Assembly: GCA_013350335.1 (NCBI GenBank)
Contig: CM023536.1
Coordinates: 41,362,314-41,426,313 of the forward strand
DNA length: 64,000 nt
DNA from: Chimonanthus salicifolius
Taxonomy: Eukaryota; Streptophyta; Magnoliopsida; Laurales; Calycanthaceae
Direction of reading: 5' to 3'
Shown here: positions 34,445-45,906 of the stretch, one piece after another
Numbering within the stretch: position 1 is the first letter of the stretch
Layout of the letters: every line of letters starts with the position of its first letter
Notes under the pieces: model-generated
Databases searched by the model: none
What the model saw: only the letters and a program-made list of their open reading frames with translations
Told to the model about the DNA's origin: nothing
Made by a program: the position numbers and the translations under genes

Positions 34445-36120
34445 ATTTTCTATGTCGATTATTTTTTTCCATTATTTGCTTGTGCAATGTAGGAAAAATT
34501 GGTTGGAAAGGTTATCTTGGCAATGTTTGTGTTCGGATTGAATCTAGTCAATTTTTATCCACTCTTAATCTATTTTCCTATTAGGGCTTCAATTTGAGCA
34601 AATTAGGCTGGGTCTTGGGTCTGCTTGAAATCAAACTCGAATTGCAATTAAAGGGTCTAAGTCTGAGCGAGAGTTTGGGTTAATCTAAATTAGTCAAACT
34701 CAAGCATAAACTAAATTTTATTTGATGAAAGCTTATGGTTGATATTGCAAGAAGATTCACTCTACTACGAACTTTAGCGAAATAAAATCTAGATCTTAAT
34801 TCTACCATTCAAATCAAAGAAAAAAATAATAGAATCACTAAAGCTCCAATTTCACAAGGACGTGACTTATTGAAATCCTGAAGCTCCGATGGAAAAAAAA
34901 CCACTCTCAATTTCACACAAGATAAGAAAATGGTTCAAATTTCATTAGGAAAATTCACACCTATGCAAATTCACCAATAAAATTTGAAATTCAATTGAAT
35001 TAAAATTGAATCATAGATCCAATTTTTATTAGGCAATGTGGAGCAATAAATTGACATTCAAATTAAAAAATGCAATCAAACACAACACATGTATGAATTA
35101 AAATTAACTCAACATTAGCTCAAATTAAAATTAAACTTTTTTTAAAAAAAACTTAGACTCACGACACTAGGAGAGACCCGATCAATTGATTACTCGAATT
35201 CTTGTGCACAAAGAATGGTGCCCATGCCTCCTTGTATAGAGGTCCCAATGGAGAGAATTTTGAGGAAAAATAATAAAATAATAAACCCTAAATGACACTT
35301 GCGCCCAAATTAATCCCATAAGGATACACATGCCAATTGCTTTCTAAATCCCTAATCTACTTAATTAAGTCAGCTATGTGGATTTATTATATCACTAATG
35401 AAAATTAAAAATTAAAAATTACATCATAATTTCAATAATATGTTTGAGCGAACTTGCAAGGATTGAGTTGCTTAATATGGGAATTCAAATGTGAACCTTA
35501 CAAGTTCAAGACATGCTCAAACAGGCCCAAACCCATAACACAATGAAATGGGCTCAGAATTTAACAAATTCTTCAAATTTATGTTCTCCATCTTCTATTG
35601 GATTAATTGGGCCCATGATACCCGTATCATTATTTGTAGGACGCAAGTTTGATTTCAAGCTCAAATTAGATAAATTATTCTTTTAAAACATAAATTCTAC
35701 ATTATATAAATATATTAATTAAAAATTATATTTTACAAATTATTGCTCAAATTTGAAATTTTGAGCAAAACATGGCCTTTGTGTGCTAGACTAAGTCCAA
35801 TCTGTATTTAATTCAAGCATTAGAATTTAAGGCTATAAAGTAGTCCAATCTGTATTTAATTCAACCATAAGAATTTAAGGCTATAAAGTTGTCCTCAGCC
35901 GACTCCGAGTCAACCCTAATGCAATATTTTTCGAAGTGATTCCGACTCAATAAACCCGACTGAAACGTGTTTACAAATTTGTGAAGGCTGGAAATCCTTT
36001 TATAGTTTTATCACCAAAGCTTAAAAAGAGATTTTCCTTTAGGAAGCAATAGGAAAATTAAAAAGGTTCAATTGCATTGAAAAGTGATCGAACAACCTGA
36101 TTAGGCAAATTTAAAAAAGA
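34445..36120. other. AT-rich DNA, no gene; small tandem duplication
   Basis: I see no gene. A 48-bp unit ('agtccaatctgtatttaatt' onwards) occurs twice in tandem at 35794-35889. Confidence 0.5.
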
Positions 36121-36129
36121 AACAAGAGA

Positions 36130-36290
36130 CCAGAGGTATAACTATCAATGGATATATATCGTATCAGCTGATATATATCAGTTTTAAAATGCTAATATAT
36201 ATCTGCCGGTCGATCGTACAAATAATATCTCAGTGATATATCGGCGATTGTATCGCCCAGGATATCAGCCGATATTTCATTTCGATTTAA
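36130..36290. other. GATATATC-rich segment, possible element end
   Basis: Repeated short palindromes such as 'gatatatatc', 'cgatatatcgg' and 'ggatatcagccgatat' fill this stretch. A matching 'ttggccgatatcattatc' occurs near 39320. Together they may be the two ends of a Mutator-like element enclosing the tandem arrays between them, but I could not define termini or a target duplication. Confidence 0.3.
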
Positions 36291-36370
36291 AAAAAAAAAA
36301 AGCATTAAATATGATTGATATTTCCAAAAAACAATAAAAAAAATTTGATGCAATTTTTTGATAACAATGT

Positions 36371-37883
36371 TGTTAGTGCTTCGGCTTGGCCGAATGTCTG
36401 TTTGTCAATTCCATGACTCGGAAAGAAGCACTTGCTAAGAAGCTTGAAAATTCAAGATAATCAAAGAAGAAGTACATGCTTCACCAAGCTCAAAGCTCAT
36501 CGGTATGGCAATCACAAAAAGAGGTATATGGCCATAAATGACCTTAGGTGGAACCCACACCAAAGAGAGGACTATCCCTAGGCTTAGTTGAACAGATGAT
36601 AAAATCATATAAATCCTAGAGAGGATGCTGAACAGTGAATTAGAAGATAACTTGAAATATGAATTACGTTCACTGTCAGCTCGACCAGTCTATCTCACCG
36701 ACCCCTTGATGAAGACAAGATCGACCCATCGTGGTCAAAGACTAGTCGGCCAGTTTGACATAAGTTTTGGAACTTAGAACTGTCATTCTGAGAATGCCTC
36801 TGATCGAGAGTCTGGTATGCACCGACCCCTTGGTGATGAACTTAAACAACCCCTCGTGGTCGACAACTCATCGGTAAAAGACTTGTGAGTTCTGGACTGT
36901 GAACTCAAGTAGGCACTCGATAAAACAGACATCTCAGTGATTCAAAATCGATTGAAAGGAATAGGACTAACCCCTCGGTAAAGGACGGCATGTCGATCTG
37001 GATTTGACTAGTTTTTGTCTTGAAACTCTGTCAGCATGGATTTGCCCAGATCGAGCCTCTCGTATGGACCAACCTCTCGGTACCATGACTGTCGATCCAT
37101 CAACGACACCTACTTGTCAACCGAGAAATAATCATACCGTTGGGAGTGCATTTAATGCGCAACAGTCGGATGGTTGAACGGTAATAAATATGAACACCGT
37201 CCCATCGGTGCCACAGACTTGTCGGTACTGGATACTATGAAAAACTGTTGTAATTCCTTTATAAATACGAGTGTTGTATGATCATTTGCTATCTTCCTTG
37301 AATTAAGAAAAATCATACACTCTGAGAAACGATCCTCTTTCTTGTGCCTATACTAAAATCAAATACTCAATCTTTGGTTAAGATTGTGAGAGAGATATAA
37401 AGTGAAGAAGATACGACATGAACTAGGACCTAACCCAATCTTCCTAGTCACTCTGAGCTTATGATTGTTATATGACGTCTACAAGAAAGAGCATCAACAC
37501 ATCTTGAGTGAATCTTTGAGAAGCAAACATCGTCACGAAAAAATCTATAAGGCAAGTGTTTATGGTTTTAACTTTGTTTTTAAAACCTTTAACCCAAAAA
37601 TGGATTAAGGGGGATTTGCTCCGGAACCACTATAAAAAACTCTAGAGTATCGTCTCTGGCACAGTGGTGGGTGGAATTCTCAGCCGATTGAGTGAGGTGG
37701 AATTCTTACTCTATTTCTGATGGTGTAAGTCCCCACATAATGAATTTGGGGATAGCTCAAGGTTGGGCGAGTTCTAACAGTGGATGTTGGTTGGTTAACC
37801 GAATCACTATATATCGTGTGTCCTCGAGATTGTGGTGTTAGAACTAACTTCGTCCATTAATTGTTTAATCACTTTTGCTAACA
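36371..37883 (+). mobile_element. Probable solo LTR, boundaries uncertain
   Basis: The block starts TGTTAGTGCTTCGG and ends TTTGCTAACA, an inverted terminal motif of LTRs. It contains a TATA-like 'tttataaatacg' (37259-37270) and 'caccgacccctt' motifs spaced 124 bp apart (36696 and 36820). No matching 5-bp flank was found. Confidence 0.45.
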
Positions 37884-37959
37884 CACACTTACTTGATTGT
37901 GATATCAGCTACACTCAAATTAATGAATCAAGTTAATTTTAAAATTGAACAACGATTTG

Positions 37960-38190
37960 AGATTTCCAAATTTTCGATTAAATTTTTGATAAAAATATAC
38001 ATTAATAAATGTCCATGCGTAATCATTAATCAATGCACATTTTCGATGAACTTTTTTATAAAAAAAATTGCATTAATTAATTTCCATGCGAAAAGAATTA
38101 ATCTACGCACATTTTCAATGAAATTTTTTGATAAAAAATGTGCATTAATTAATGTCCATGCATAATGCATTAATCAATGCAAAATTTCCT
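37960..38190. repeat. Tandem repeat, about 75-bp unit, three copies
   Basis: Diverged copies of 'cattaattaatgtccatgcg' plus 'cacattttcgatgaa' and 'tttttgataaaaa' succeed each other. The plus-strand open stretch over this region is a by-product of the repeats. Confidence 0.65.
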
Positions 38191-38329
38191 TTTTTAATGA
38201 AAAATAGTTAAAGCTAGTTTTTTGTTCTTTAATGAAGAATAATTAATGTTACTTTTTTGTTTTTAATGAAAAATAATTAATTCTGGTTTTTCATTTTTTA
38301 ATGCAAAATTATTAATGCTAGTTTTTAAT

Positions 38330-39085
38330 TTTCCAAAATGAAAATTAATGGTGAATTTTCATCTTTTATGGAAAATTTATTGTCACTTTTTCAAAAACGA
38401 TAAAAATTAATAGTGCAATTTAAAAAGCAATGGAAATTTATGGTGATTTTTCATTATTATAGAAAATTAATTGTGACTTTTCGTTTTTTGATGAAAAATT
38501 AATAATAATTTTTTTAAAAACAATAGAAAAGTAATGGTGCATTTTAAAAATCGATGGAAGTTTATGGTGATTTTTCATTTTTTTATAGAAAATTAATTGT
38601 GACTTTTCATTTTTTGATGGAAAATTAATGATAATTTTTTGAAAAACAATAGAAAAGCAATGGTGTATTTTAAAAATCGATAGAAATTTATTGTAATTAT
38701 TCATTTTTTGTAGAAAATTAATTGTGACTTTTTATTTTTTGATGGAAAATTAATGATAATTTTTAAAAAAATTAGAAAATCAATGGTGCATTTTAAAAAT
38801 CGATGGAAATTTATGGTAATTTTTCATTTTTTTATAGAAAATTAATTGTGACTTTTCATTTTTTTATGGAAAATTAATGATAATTTTTAAAAACAATAGA
38901 ATGACAATGGTGCATTTTAAAAATAGGTGGAATTTTTTGGTATTTTAAATTTTTTTATAGAAAATTAATTGTGACTTTTCATTTTTTTATGAAAAATTAA
39001 TTATAATTTTTTGAAAAAACAACAGAAAAGCAATGGTGCATTTTAAAAATGATGAAAACTCATTTTTTTATGGAAATAGTTAATT
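38330..39085. repeat. AT-rich tandem array, about 124-bp unit
   Basis: The landmark 'gaaaattaattgtgactttt' starts at 38462, 38588, 38713, 38837 and 38960, giving periods of 126, 125, 124 and 123 bp. Each unit also contains 'caatggtgcattttaaaaat' and 'ttaatgataattttt'. Partial units flank the array. Confidence 0.85.
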
Positions 39086-39545
39086 TTGACTTTTCATGTT
39101 TTAAGAATTCAAAACATGTAAATGATCTTCCTCATTATAATTTGTTATCATTTTTTAAAAATATATGAAATTCTCGAGTTATTAACTTAAAAACAATATT
39201 TGATCATATAAATGAACGATATTTAATGAAAAACTTACATATTCATGAAACCCATAATTTTCTAATTTTTTTTGAAAAATTAAAAAAAAAAAAAGATCGA
39301 ATGGAGGGAGAAAAATATTGGCCGATATCATTATCTTCCGAGATTTAATCCCCTACTTGAGAGAGAAAATACTTTTTTTTAAAATGAAAATGGTGCAAGT
39401 TGAAAAAAGGGCAAACATAACCTAAGAGTTGTGAAAGCGGAAAATGTGCAAAGGGTTTTATTTTCTCATTTTGTTTTAGAAAATTAATGAAAATTTTAAT
39501 TTATGTCAAATAAAGGTATTTTAAGTAAATTTTTTTAGTCTTAGG

Positions 39546-40848
39546 CAATGTTATCAGCACCGGACAGCCTAACGAACTGTCCTCGAAGAGGCTAGGGTTC
39601 AACCGGGTTCGACCGCAGTCAAAGCCGGTCAAGTATTAAAATAATACTTGTATTATATATAATATTAAGTTAAACATATTTTACCAATAACATTAATATA
39701 AATATTAAAAATAACATTCAAACTCTAAATAATATACTAAAACGGTAAAATATATTGTGATATCCTGTCCCATGAGCCAGAGGCCAGGCCCTAGATAGGC
39801 TGATCCAAGTGAAACTGGGCTCTGTCTGACAGGCCAACAGAGTGGGCCGGTCAAATCCGACAGCCCAGCAGTGGGTGGCAGTTGTGAAAAGTCCAACATC
39901 GGAGTTGAGGAGTTTGAGAGGGGGTTTATAAGTAGCCTTACTCCCTCAAACCGACAAGACGCGTTTTGGACCGGGACTTGGGCCGGGTCGGATCCAAAAA
40001 CCGTGCGGGCTCGTGCGTGTGCACGTGTGTGCGCGTGTAGGCCCAAAGCGGACAATATCTTGTTGGCCAATCTCTAAGCCCTTTTTATGGGCCGAGCTGT
40101 TACAAATGGTTTCAGAGCTCTGGGTTCTACATTCAGACTGTGTGGGCTTACTGCCTTCCACTGGGTTCATTGGGTCGAGCCGAGGACGGCTATAGGCTTT
40201 AGGGGGGTGGATTGTGATATCCTGACCCATGAGCGAGAGGCCAGACCCTAAATAGGCTGATCCAAGTGAAACTGGGCCCTGTCGGACGGGCCAGCAGAGT
40301 GGGCAGGTCGGATTCGACAGCCCAGCAGTGGGTGGGAGTTGTGAAAAGTCCCACATTGGAAGTTGAGGAGTTTGAGAGGGGGTTTATAAGTAGCCTTGCT
40401 CCCTCAAACCAACAAGACGCGTTTTGGACCGGGACTTGGGCCGAGTCCTATCCAAAAACCGTGCAGGCTCGCGCTTGTGCACGTGTGTGCGCGTGTGAGC
40501 CCAAAGCGGACAATATCTTGTGGGCCGATCCCTAAGCCCTTTTTATGGGCCGGGCTGTTACATATATAGGATAGAAATAGTAATAAACATTTATATTTCA
40601 AATATACACATTTTTTAAGAGAAAACTTTAAAAAATATATATATTAAAAAAAAAAAAAAAATACAAATTTCTAAACCAAGGTCTGCGGTTCACGGTTTAT
40701 GTACCAAAACCGCATAAAACCGCGGTTCTGACCGGTTTTATGTGGTTTTGGCCGCCAGCCGGTTTTCGGCCTAGACCGAACCGCATATCCCGCGGTCGCG
40801 GTTAAACCGCCGGTTCGACCGCGATTCGGTCCGATTCTGATAACACTG
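39546..40848. mobile_element. Mutator-like element enclosing a TRIM
   Basis: Left end CAATGTTATCAGCACCGG, right end read inwards CAGTGTTATCAGAATCGG. Flanks GTCTTAGG (39538-39545) and GTCTAAGG (40849-40856) differ at one base. Inside, 'accgcggt' and 'ccggtt' motifs dominate both ends. The middle carries the TRIM at 39756-40562. Its terminal motif CAATGTTRTCA is shared with the element at 11781-13334. There is no transposase. Confidence 0.65.
39756..40562 (+). mobile_element. TRIM retrotransposon, 807 bp, complete
   Basis: LTRs 39756-40104 (349 bp) and 40213-40562 (350 bp) are nearly identical. The exact 5-bp duplication is TATAT (39751-39755 and 40563-40567). The primer-binding site TGGTTTCAGAGC is at 40107-40118, and the purine tract AGGGGGGTGGAT precedes the 3' LTR. 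The interior is only 108 bp. Each LTR has a TATA-like 'gtttataagtag' and, after it, 'ggcccaaagcggacaatat'. ORF-like stretches over the LTRs are not genes. Confidence 0.93.
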
Positions 40849-40859
40849 GTCTAAGGTAT

Positions 40860-41220
40860 CCAGGCCTCTTACAACACTTGATTAAGTCCTTTGGGCATAT
40901 GCATCTTCTATCCACACACACCAGGTAAAAGTAGGGAGAGTAACACTTATATATTGATAGTGGGGCTGCATTTGGATGGGAGGTAGGAAGGGGTAACCCC
41001 CTGTTACCCGGTAACAAAGAGGTGAGGGTAAAAATTTGAAAATTTCCCTCTCATCCCATTTTTTATTACTCCTTTGGAGGTTGGGTATTGACAATAACCT
41101 ACCCTTCAATACCCCTTGCATTCCTTTCTTTATCAATTATATATTATAAAATTAAAATCTTTCAAAAAATATATATATTATATAATTAAAAAAATAATAT
41201 ATTTCAAGTAATTAGAAATT
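40860..41220. other. Left edge of an array-bearing repeat
   Basis: This begins 'ggggctgcatttggatggg', like the G-rich ends of some hAT or PIF/Harbinger elements. A similar motif in inverse, 'ttaccaaacaag', lies at about 43310-43321. The 316-bp array lies between, so the two ends may bound one element. I see no gene. Confidence 0.35.
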
Positions 41221-41221
41221 T

Positions 41222-42995
41222 AATTCTGAATGAAATTTATTTTAAAAATTTGTCAACATTTTCAACATAATGAATTTGAATGAGGGTAAATTTTATGGGG
41301 TTACCCTTGAGTAGGGGTAGCTTTGAGTAGGGGTAAACTAACTTATTAACAATTTTATGAAAATTAATAGTTTTTATTAAGTTTATCTAATGTAAATAAT
41401 AAAAATAAAATTTTATAAAACATAATTGTCAAAATATTCAATTTTTAAGTGGTGATTCTGTCGAAATTTCGATAAGGTCTCGAAACACTAAAAGAGTTTA
41501 AGGTTTATCATAATCTCTTTCAGAGTAATTAGCAATTTATTCTCTTAGAAGTTTATTTAAAAAATGTGTCAACATTTTCAACATGGTGCAGTTGGATGAG
41601 GGATAAAATTTATAGGGATTACCCTTGAGTAGGGGTAACGGTAAGTAGGGGTAATCTAACATATTGACAATTTTATAATAATTAATATTTTTTATTAAAT
41701 CTATATAATATAAAAAATAAAAATTAAATTTTATGAAACATAATTGTCAAAATGTCTTATTTTTAAGTGGTGATTCTGTCAAAATTTCGATATATCGAAA
41801 CTCCGAAAGAGTTTAAAGTTCATGTTAATCTCTTTCGAGGTAATTAACAATTTATTTTATTGGATGTTTATTTTAAAAATGTGTTAACATTTTGAACATT
41901 ATGCATTTAGATGATGAGTAAATTTTACGGAGGTTACCCTTGAGTAGGGGTTACTGTAAGCAGGGGTAATCTGACATATTAACAATTTTACGAGAATTAA
42001 TATTTTTATTAAGTTTATTTAATATAAATAATAAAAATAAAATTTTATAAAACATAATTGTCAAAATATTTTATTTTTAAGGGGTGATTCTGTCGAAATT
42101 TCGATAAGGCCTCGAAACTCTAAAAGAGTTTAAGGTTTATCATAATCTTTTTCGGAGTAATTAGCAATTTATTCTCTTAAAAGTTTATTTAAAAAATTTG
42201 TCAACATTTTCAACATGGTGCATTTGGATGAGGGATAAAATTTACGGGGGTTACCCTTGAGTAGGGGTAACTGTAAGTAGGGGTAATCTAACATATTGAC
42301 AATTTTATAATAATTAATATTTTTTATTAAATCTATATAATATAAAAATTAAAAATTAAATTTTTATGAAACATAGTTGTCAAATTGTCCTATTTTTAAG
42401 TGGTGATTCTGTCGATTCGATAGGGTCTCGAAACTCTGATAGAGTTTGAAGTTATAGTAATCTCTTTTGAGATAATTAACAATTTATTCTATTCGAAGTT
42501 TATTTTAAAAATGTGTTAACATTTTCAACATGATGCATTTGTATAAGGGGTAAATTTTACGGGGGTTACCCTTGAGTAGGGGTTACTGTAAGTAAGGATA
42601 ATCTGACATATTAACAATTTTACGGGAATAAATATTTTTATTAAATTCATATAATATAAAAAATAAAAATAAAATTTTATGAAAAATAATTGTAAAAATG
42701 TCTTACTTTTAAAGAGTGATTTTGTCCAAATTTGGAAGGGTCTTGAAACTCCGAAAGAGTTTGAGGTTCATGGTTATTCTCTTTTAGGGTAAATAACAAT
42801 TTATTATGTTGGAAGTTTATTTTAAAATGTGTTAATATTTTCAACGTGATGTATTTGGATGATGGGTAAATTTTACGGGGGTTACCCTTGAGTAGGGGTA
42901 ATTGTAAGCCGTGCTAACCTAACATATTAACAATTTTATGAGAATTAATATTTTTATTAAATTTATATAATATAAAAAATAAAAAATATATTTTT
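41222..42995. repeat. Tandem array, 316-bp unit, about six copies
   Basis: The landmark 'ttacccttgagta' starts at 41301, 41619, 41934, 42251, 42566 and 42882, i.e. periods of 318, 315, 317, 315 and 316 bp. Each unit also carries 'gtcgaaatttcgat', 'tgtcaacattttcaacat' and 'aattttatgaaacataattg'. Copies are visibly diverged. There is no coding capacity. Confidence 0.92.
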
Positions 42996-43350
42996 TTAGG
43001 AAGAGATATGTTGATATTTGTTATTCATTTATTGGGATTTAAATTAATAATATCAAAAAAATTCTTTATTTATTTTTTTAATATTAAAATGCAAGTGTTC
43101 ATTTTAAATTATAATTCTGAAAAAATAATTTATAAAAAATGGATAATATTATTATAAATTATAGTATTAAAATTTACTTTATGAATATTATTTAATAATT
43201 ATGTTTTATAATATTTCTTAAAAAATATTAATATATCACGTTACCCTTGCTTGTAGTTAACAAACAGGATTTTTTACCTATAGGGTAAGCTTTTATTTTA
43301 CCACTGTAATTACCAAACAAGATAAAGGTAATTTAAGTTCAAGGGTCACC

Positions 43351-44134
43351 TGTAACGACCCGACCCATGAACAAGGTTTAGGGTCCAACTCAGTGTGAAA
43401 TTGTCTGCTCTGGGTACAAAAATACGGCCCTCACGGTTTTGCATTTGGGTCTGGCCTAACCCGGTATGTCAAAAATGCGTCACACCTGAGTGAAGGGGGA
43501 TACCACTTATAAATCCCATCAGGAAGTTCCTCACTTGCGATGTGAGACTTTGCAAGCTCCCACACGCCCAACCACTGTTGGGTAGTTAGATCTGACCGGC
43601 CCACACTGCTGGTCCGACCGACAGGGCCCAGTTTCACTTGGATCAGCCCTTCTAGAGCCTGGCCTCTCGCTTATGGGTCAGGATATCACAATCCACCCTC
43701 TAAAGCCTAGGGCCGCCCTCGGTTCATCCCAACGAACCCAGTGGAAGGCAGTAAGCCGACACAGTTCGAGTGTAAAACCCGAAGCTCTTATACCATTTGT
43801 AACGATCCGACCCTGTGAAAAGGGCTTAGGGTCCAATTCAATGTGAAATTGTCCGCTCTGAATCCAAAACCATGGCCCTCATGCCTTTGAGCCTTGCCCA
43901 ACCCGGTAGGCCCAAAACGCATTACTCCTTAGTGAAGGGGGATACCATTTATAAACCCCATCAGGAAGTTCCTCACTTCCAATGTGGGACTCTACAAAGC
44001 TCTCACACGCCCAACCACTGCTGGGCTGTCGGATCCGACCCGCCCACACTGCTGGTCCGACCGACAGGGGCCCAGTTTCACTTGGATCAGCCTTTCTAGG
44101 ATCTGACCTCTAGCTCTTGAATCAGGATATCACA
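43351..44134 (-). mobile_element. TRIM retrotransposon, 784 bp, diverged copy
   Basis: Direct repeats 43351-43690 (340 bp) and 43798-44134 (337 bp) enclose 107 bp. On minus the 5' LTR starts TGTGATATCCTGA. The primer-binding site TGGTATAAGAGC is at 43784-43795. The first half of the LTR matches the TRIM at 39756-40562 ('ctgatccaagtgaaactggg'). The flanking 5-mers TCACC and TAACT do not match, so the duplication has decayed or the ends are imprecise. Confidence 0.85.
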
Positions 44135-45853
44135 TAACTCCAAAACTTTCCACTTATTGGGGTTCTAAACTATTAAGTCAACCCAACATTTTTTCTTTTG
44201 AAAAACAAGGAGTTAACATTAATTTATTTTGACTTTTATTAAAAAGTGTTGTTTGAGTTTTTCATAGAAACATAGGAAGTTTTTTAACATTTTAAAAAAC
44301 ACAATAAATTTTCTAAACATTTAAAAAAAGCTTTTAAAATTTCTCATATATTTATAACAATGATAATTTTTTCAATATTTTTTATGCTACACTTATATTT
44401 GACTTATCATTTTTATATCCTCAAACTCATATGCTAAATTACAAGTGGTTAACTTTTCAATAGTTAATTAAGTTATCAATCAAATAACTTATCACATCAA
44501 TAAAAAAATATAAATTGAGATTAAGTTTAGCGGGTTTTTTTATTTAATTTTTTTTTGAATTCAGGCGGATTTAAACTCTTGAACGGGCTCCCGCGTTGTG
44601 AAGTGCGGTTATTAGTACCGGACATTACAACCATCGGTGGCAAAAGCTATGTCTTCCAAAGTTGGGATTTGAATTTTGAGGATCGAGTTTTCTCCAGCTG
44701 AATATTGATCTTCTTCACTCTTGAATTGGAATTTTCTTCCAATTTCTGGAAGCGAGTCTTCCAAATCTTCACATATTTCGACAGAGATTCCATCTTCCTC
44801 CATCATTTCGTGAGATTTTCTTCTTACAGTTCCTTAAGTTTCCTTTCGATTTAGCATACGAAAAACGTCTTACGGTTTTTGATGGATCTTTTGTCAATGT
44901 CGCTTTTTTAGCCTACTGGAGAAGCTCCCGTTTCATAACTCTGATATTTCTTCGAATTAGAAAGCAAATCTGCCGGAATTTGTGATTTTTCATCAGATTA
45001 GTCGCTATAATATGGAAGATCACCATTTATATGCCTACATAGAGAATTTTAGGGTTCCATGACTGACTGATATCTTGTGGATGTGTCTTTTTTTTAATAA
45101 ATAAACTCAACTACGATGCTTTGGTCTGGAAACCCCAAGATTTCTTTAGATTTTAAGGTGGATCAATTAGATCTTGTGAATTCTATCAAATCGTTGCTGT
45201 ATTATGGAATTCCATCAGTTTTTAAGTCCGATCAGATCACTTTAGGGCTTTTATTATGGATCTTTCATCAGTCTTGCTGTCTTTTTCGTCTAGACAGAAT
45301 TCTGCTGTGAAAATCCTATGATTTCTTCTAATTCAAAGGAAGATCCTTCAGATCTTGCCATTTTAATTAAATAATTGCTTAATATGGAAGATCATCAATT
45401 TTTTTTTTTCAATTCTCATATGGATTAAAGATCTGGTATACTTCCCTCTGATTTTCTTTTGATCCATCATCAGCTTACAATCTCTTCAATCCAGACTTGA
45501 TGTCTTCATGCAATGTAATTTTTTCGTTGTAAAATGATTTCATATCTTCCACAAAAGCTCGTGTCAATAAACACCAGTATTATTCAGTTTTCTGTCAGGG
45601 GTTTACTGAACTACTTTAGGCTATATTGGAGAATCTGCAGTATAAGCCTGAGGAAATTTTAAAGATCAGCCATCATTTCGAGATCTATTGGAATTACAGT
45701 CACTTTAGACCAAAGTATCACTAGTTTCTTTGATTTCTTTAATTTTGGATAGCCATTTTTCATTGAATTTAATTGAATTGGGTTTTATTCTGACTGATTT
45801 CTTTCATTTCATTGAATCTTGTTGCTTAACTACATTGTTTTGTTGGTTTGCAG
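44135..45853. other. Upstream region of the 132-aa gene; no coding exon seen
   Basis: It probably holds the promoter, first untranslated exon and a 5'-UTR intron of the downstream gene, because a good acceptor (GTTTGCAG) ends at 45853. An open minus-strand stretch at 44612-44806 matches no family I know. Confidence 0.4.
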
Positions 45854-45906
45854 GAAATCCAATAGTTGAAGTGAATTTCCTTTGCTAACTGAGAATTTTG
45901 ATTTAA

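Noticed and set aside
39705..40601. Several frames over both strands
   Set aside because: They lie in TRIM LTRs, which are noncoding. The frames repeat because the LTRs repeat.
44612..44806. Minus-strand 64-codon open frame
   Set aside because: No recognisable motif and no splice context. It lies in the presumed promoter/leader of the plus-strand gene.
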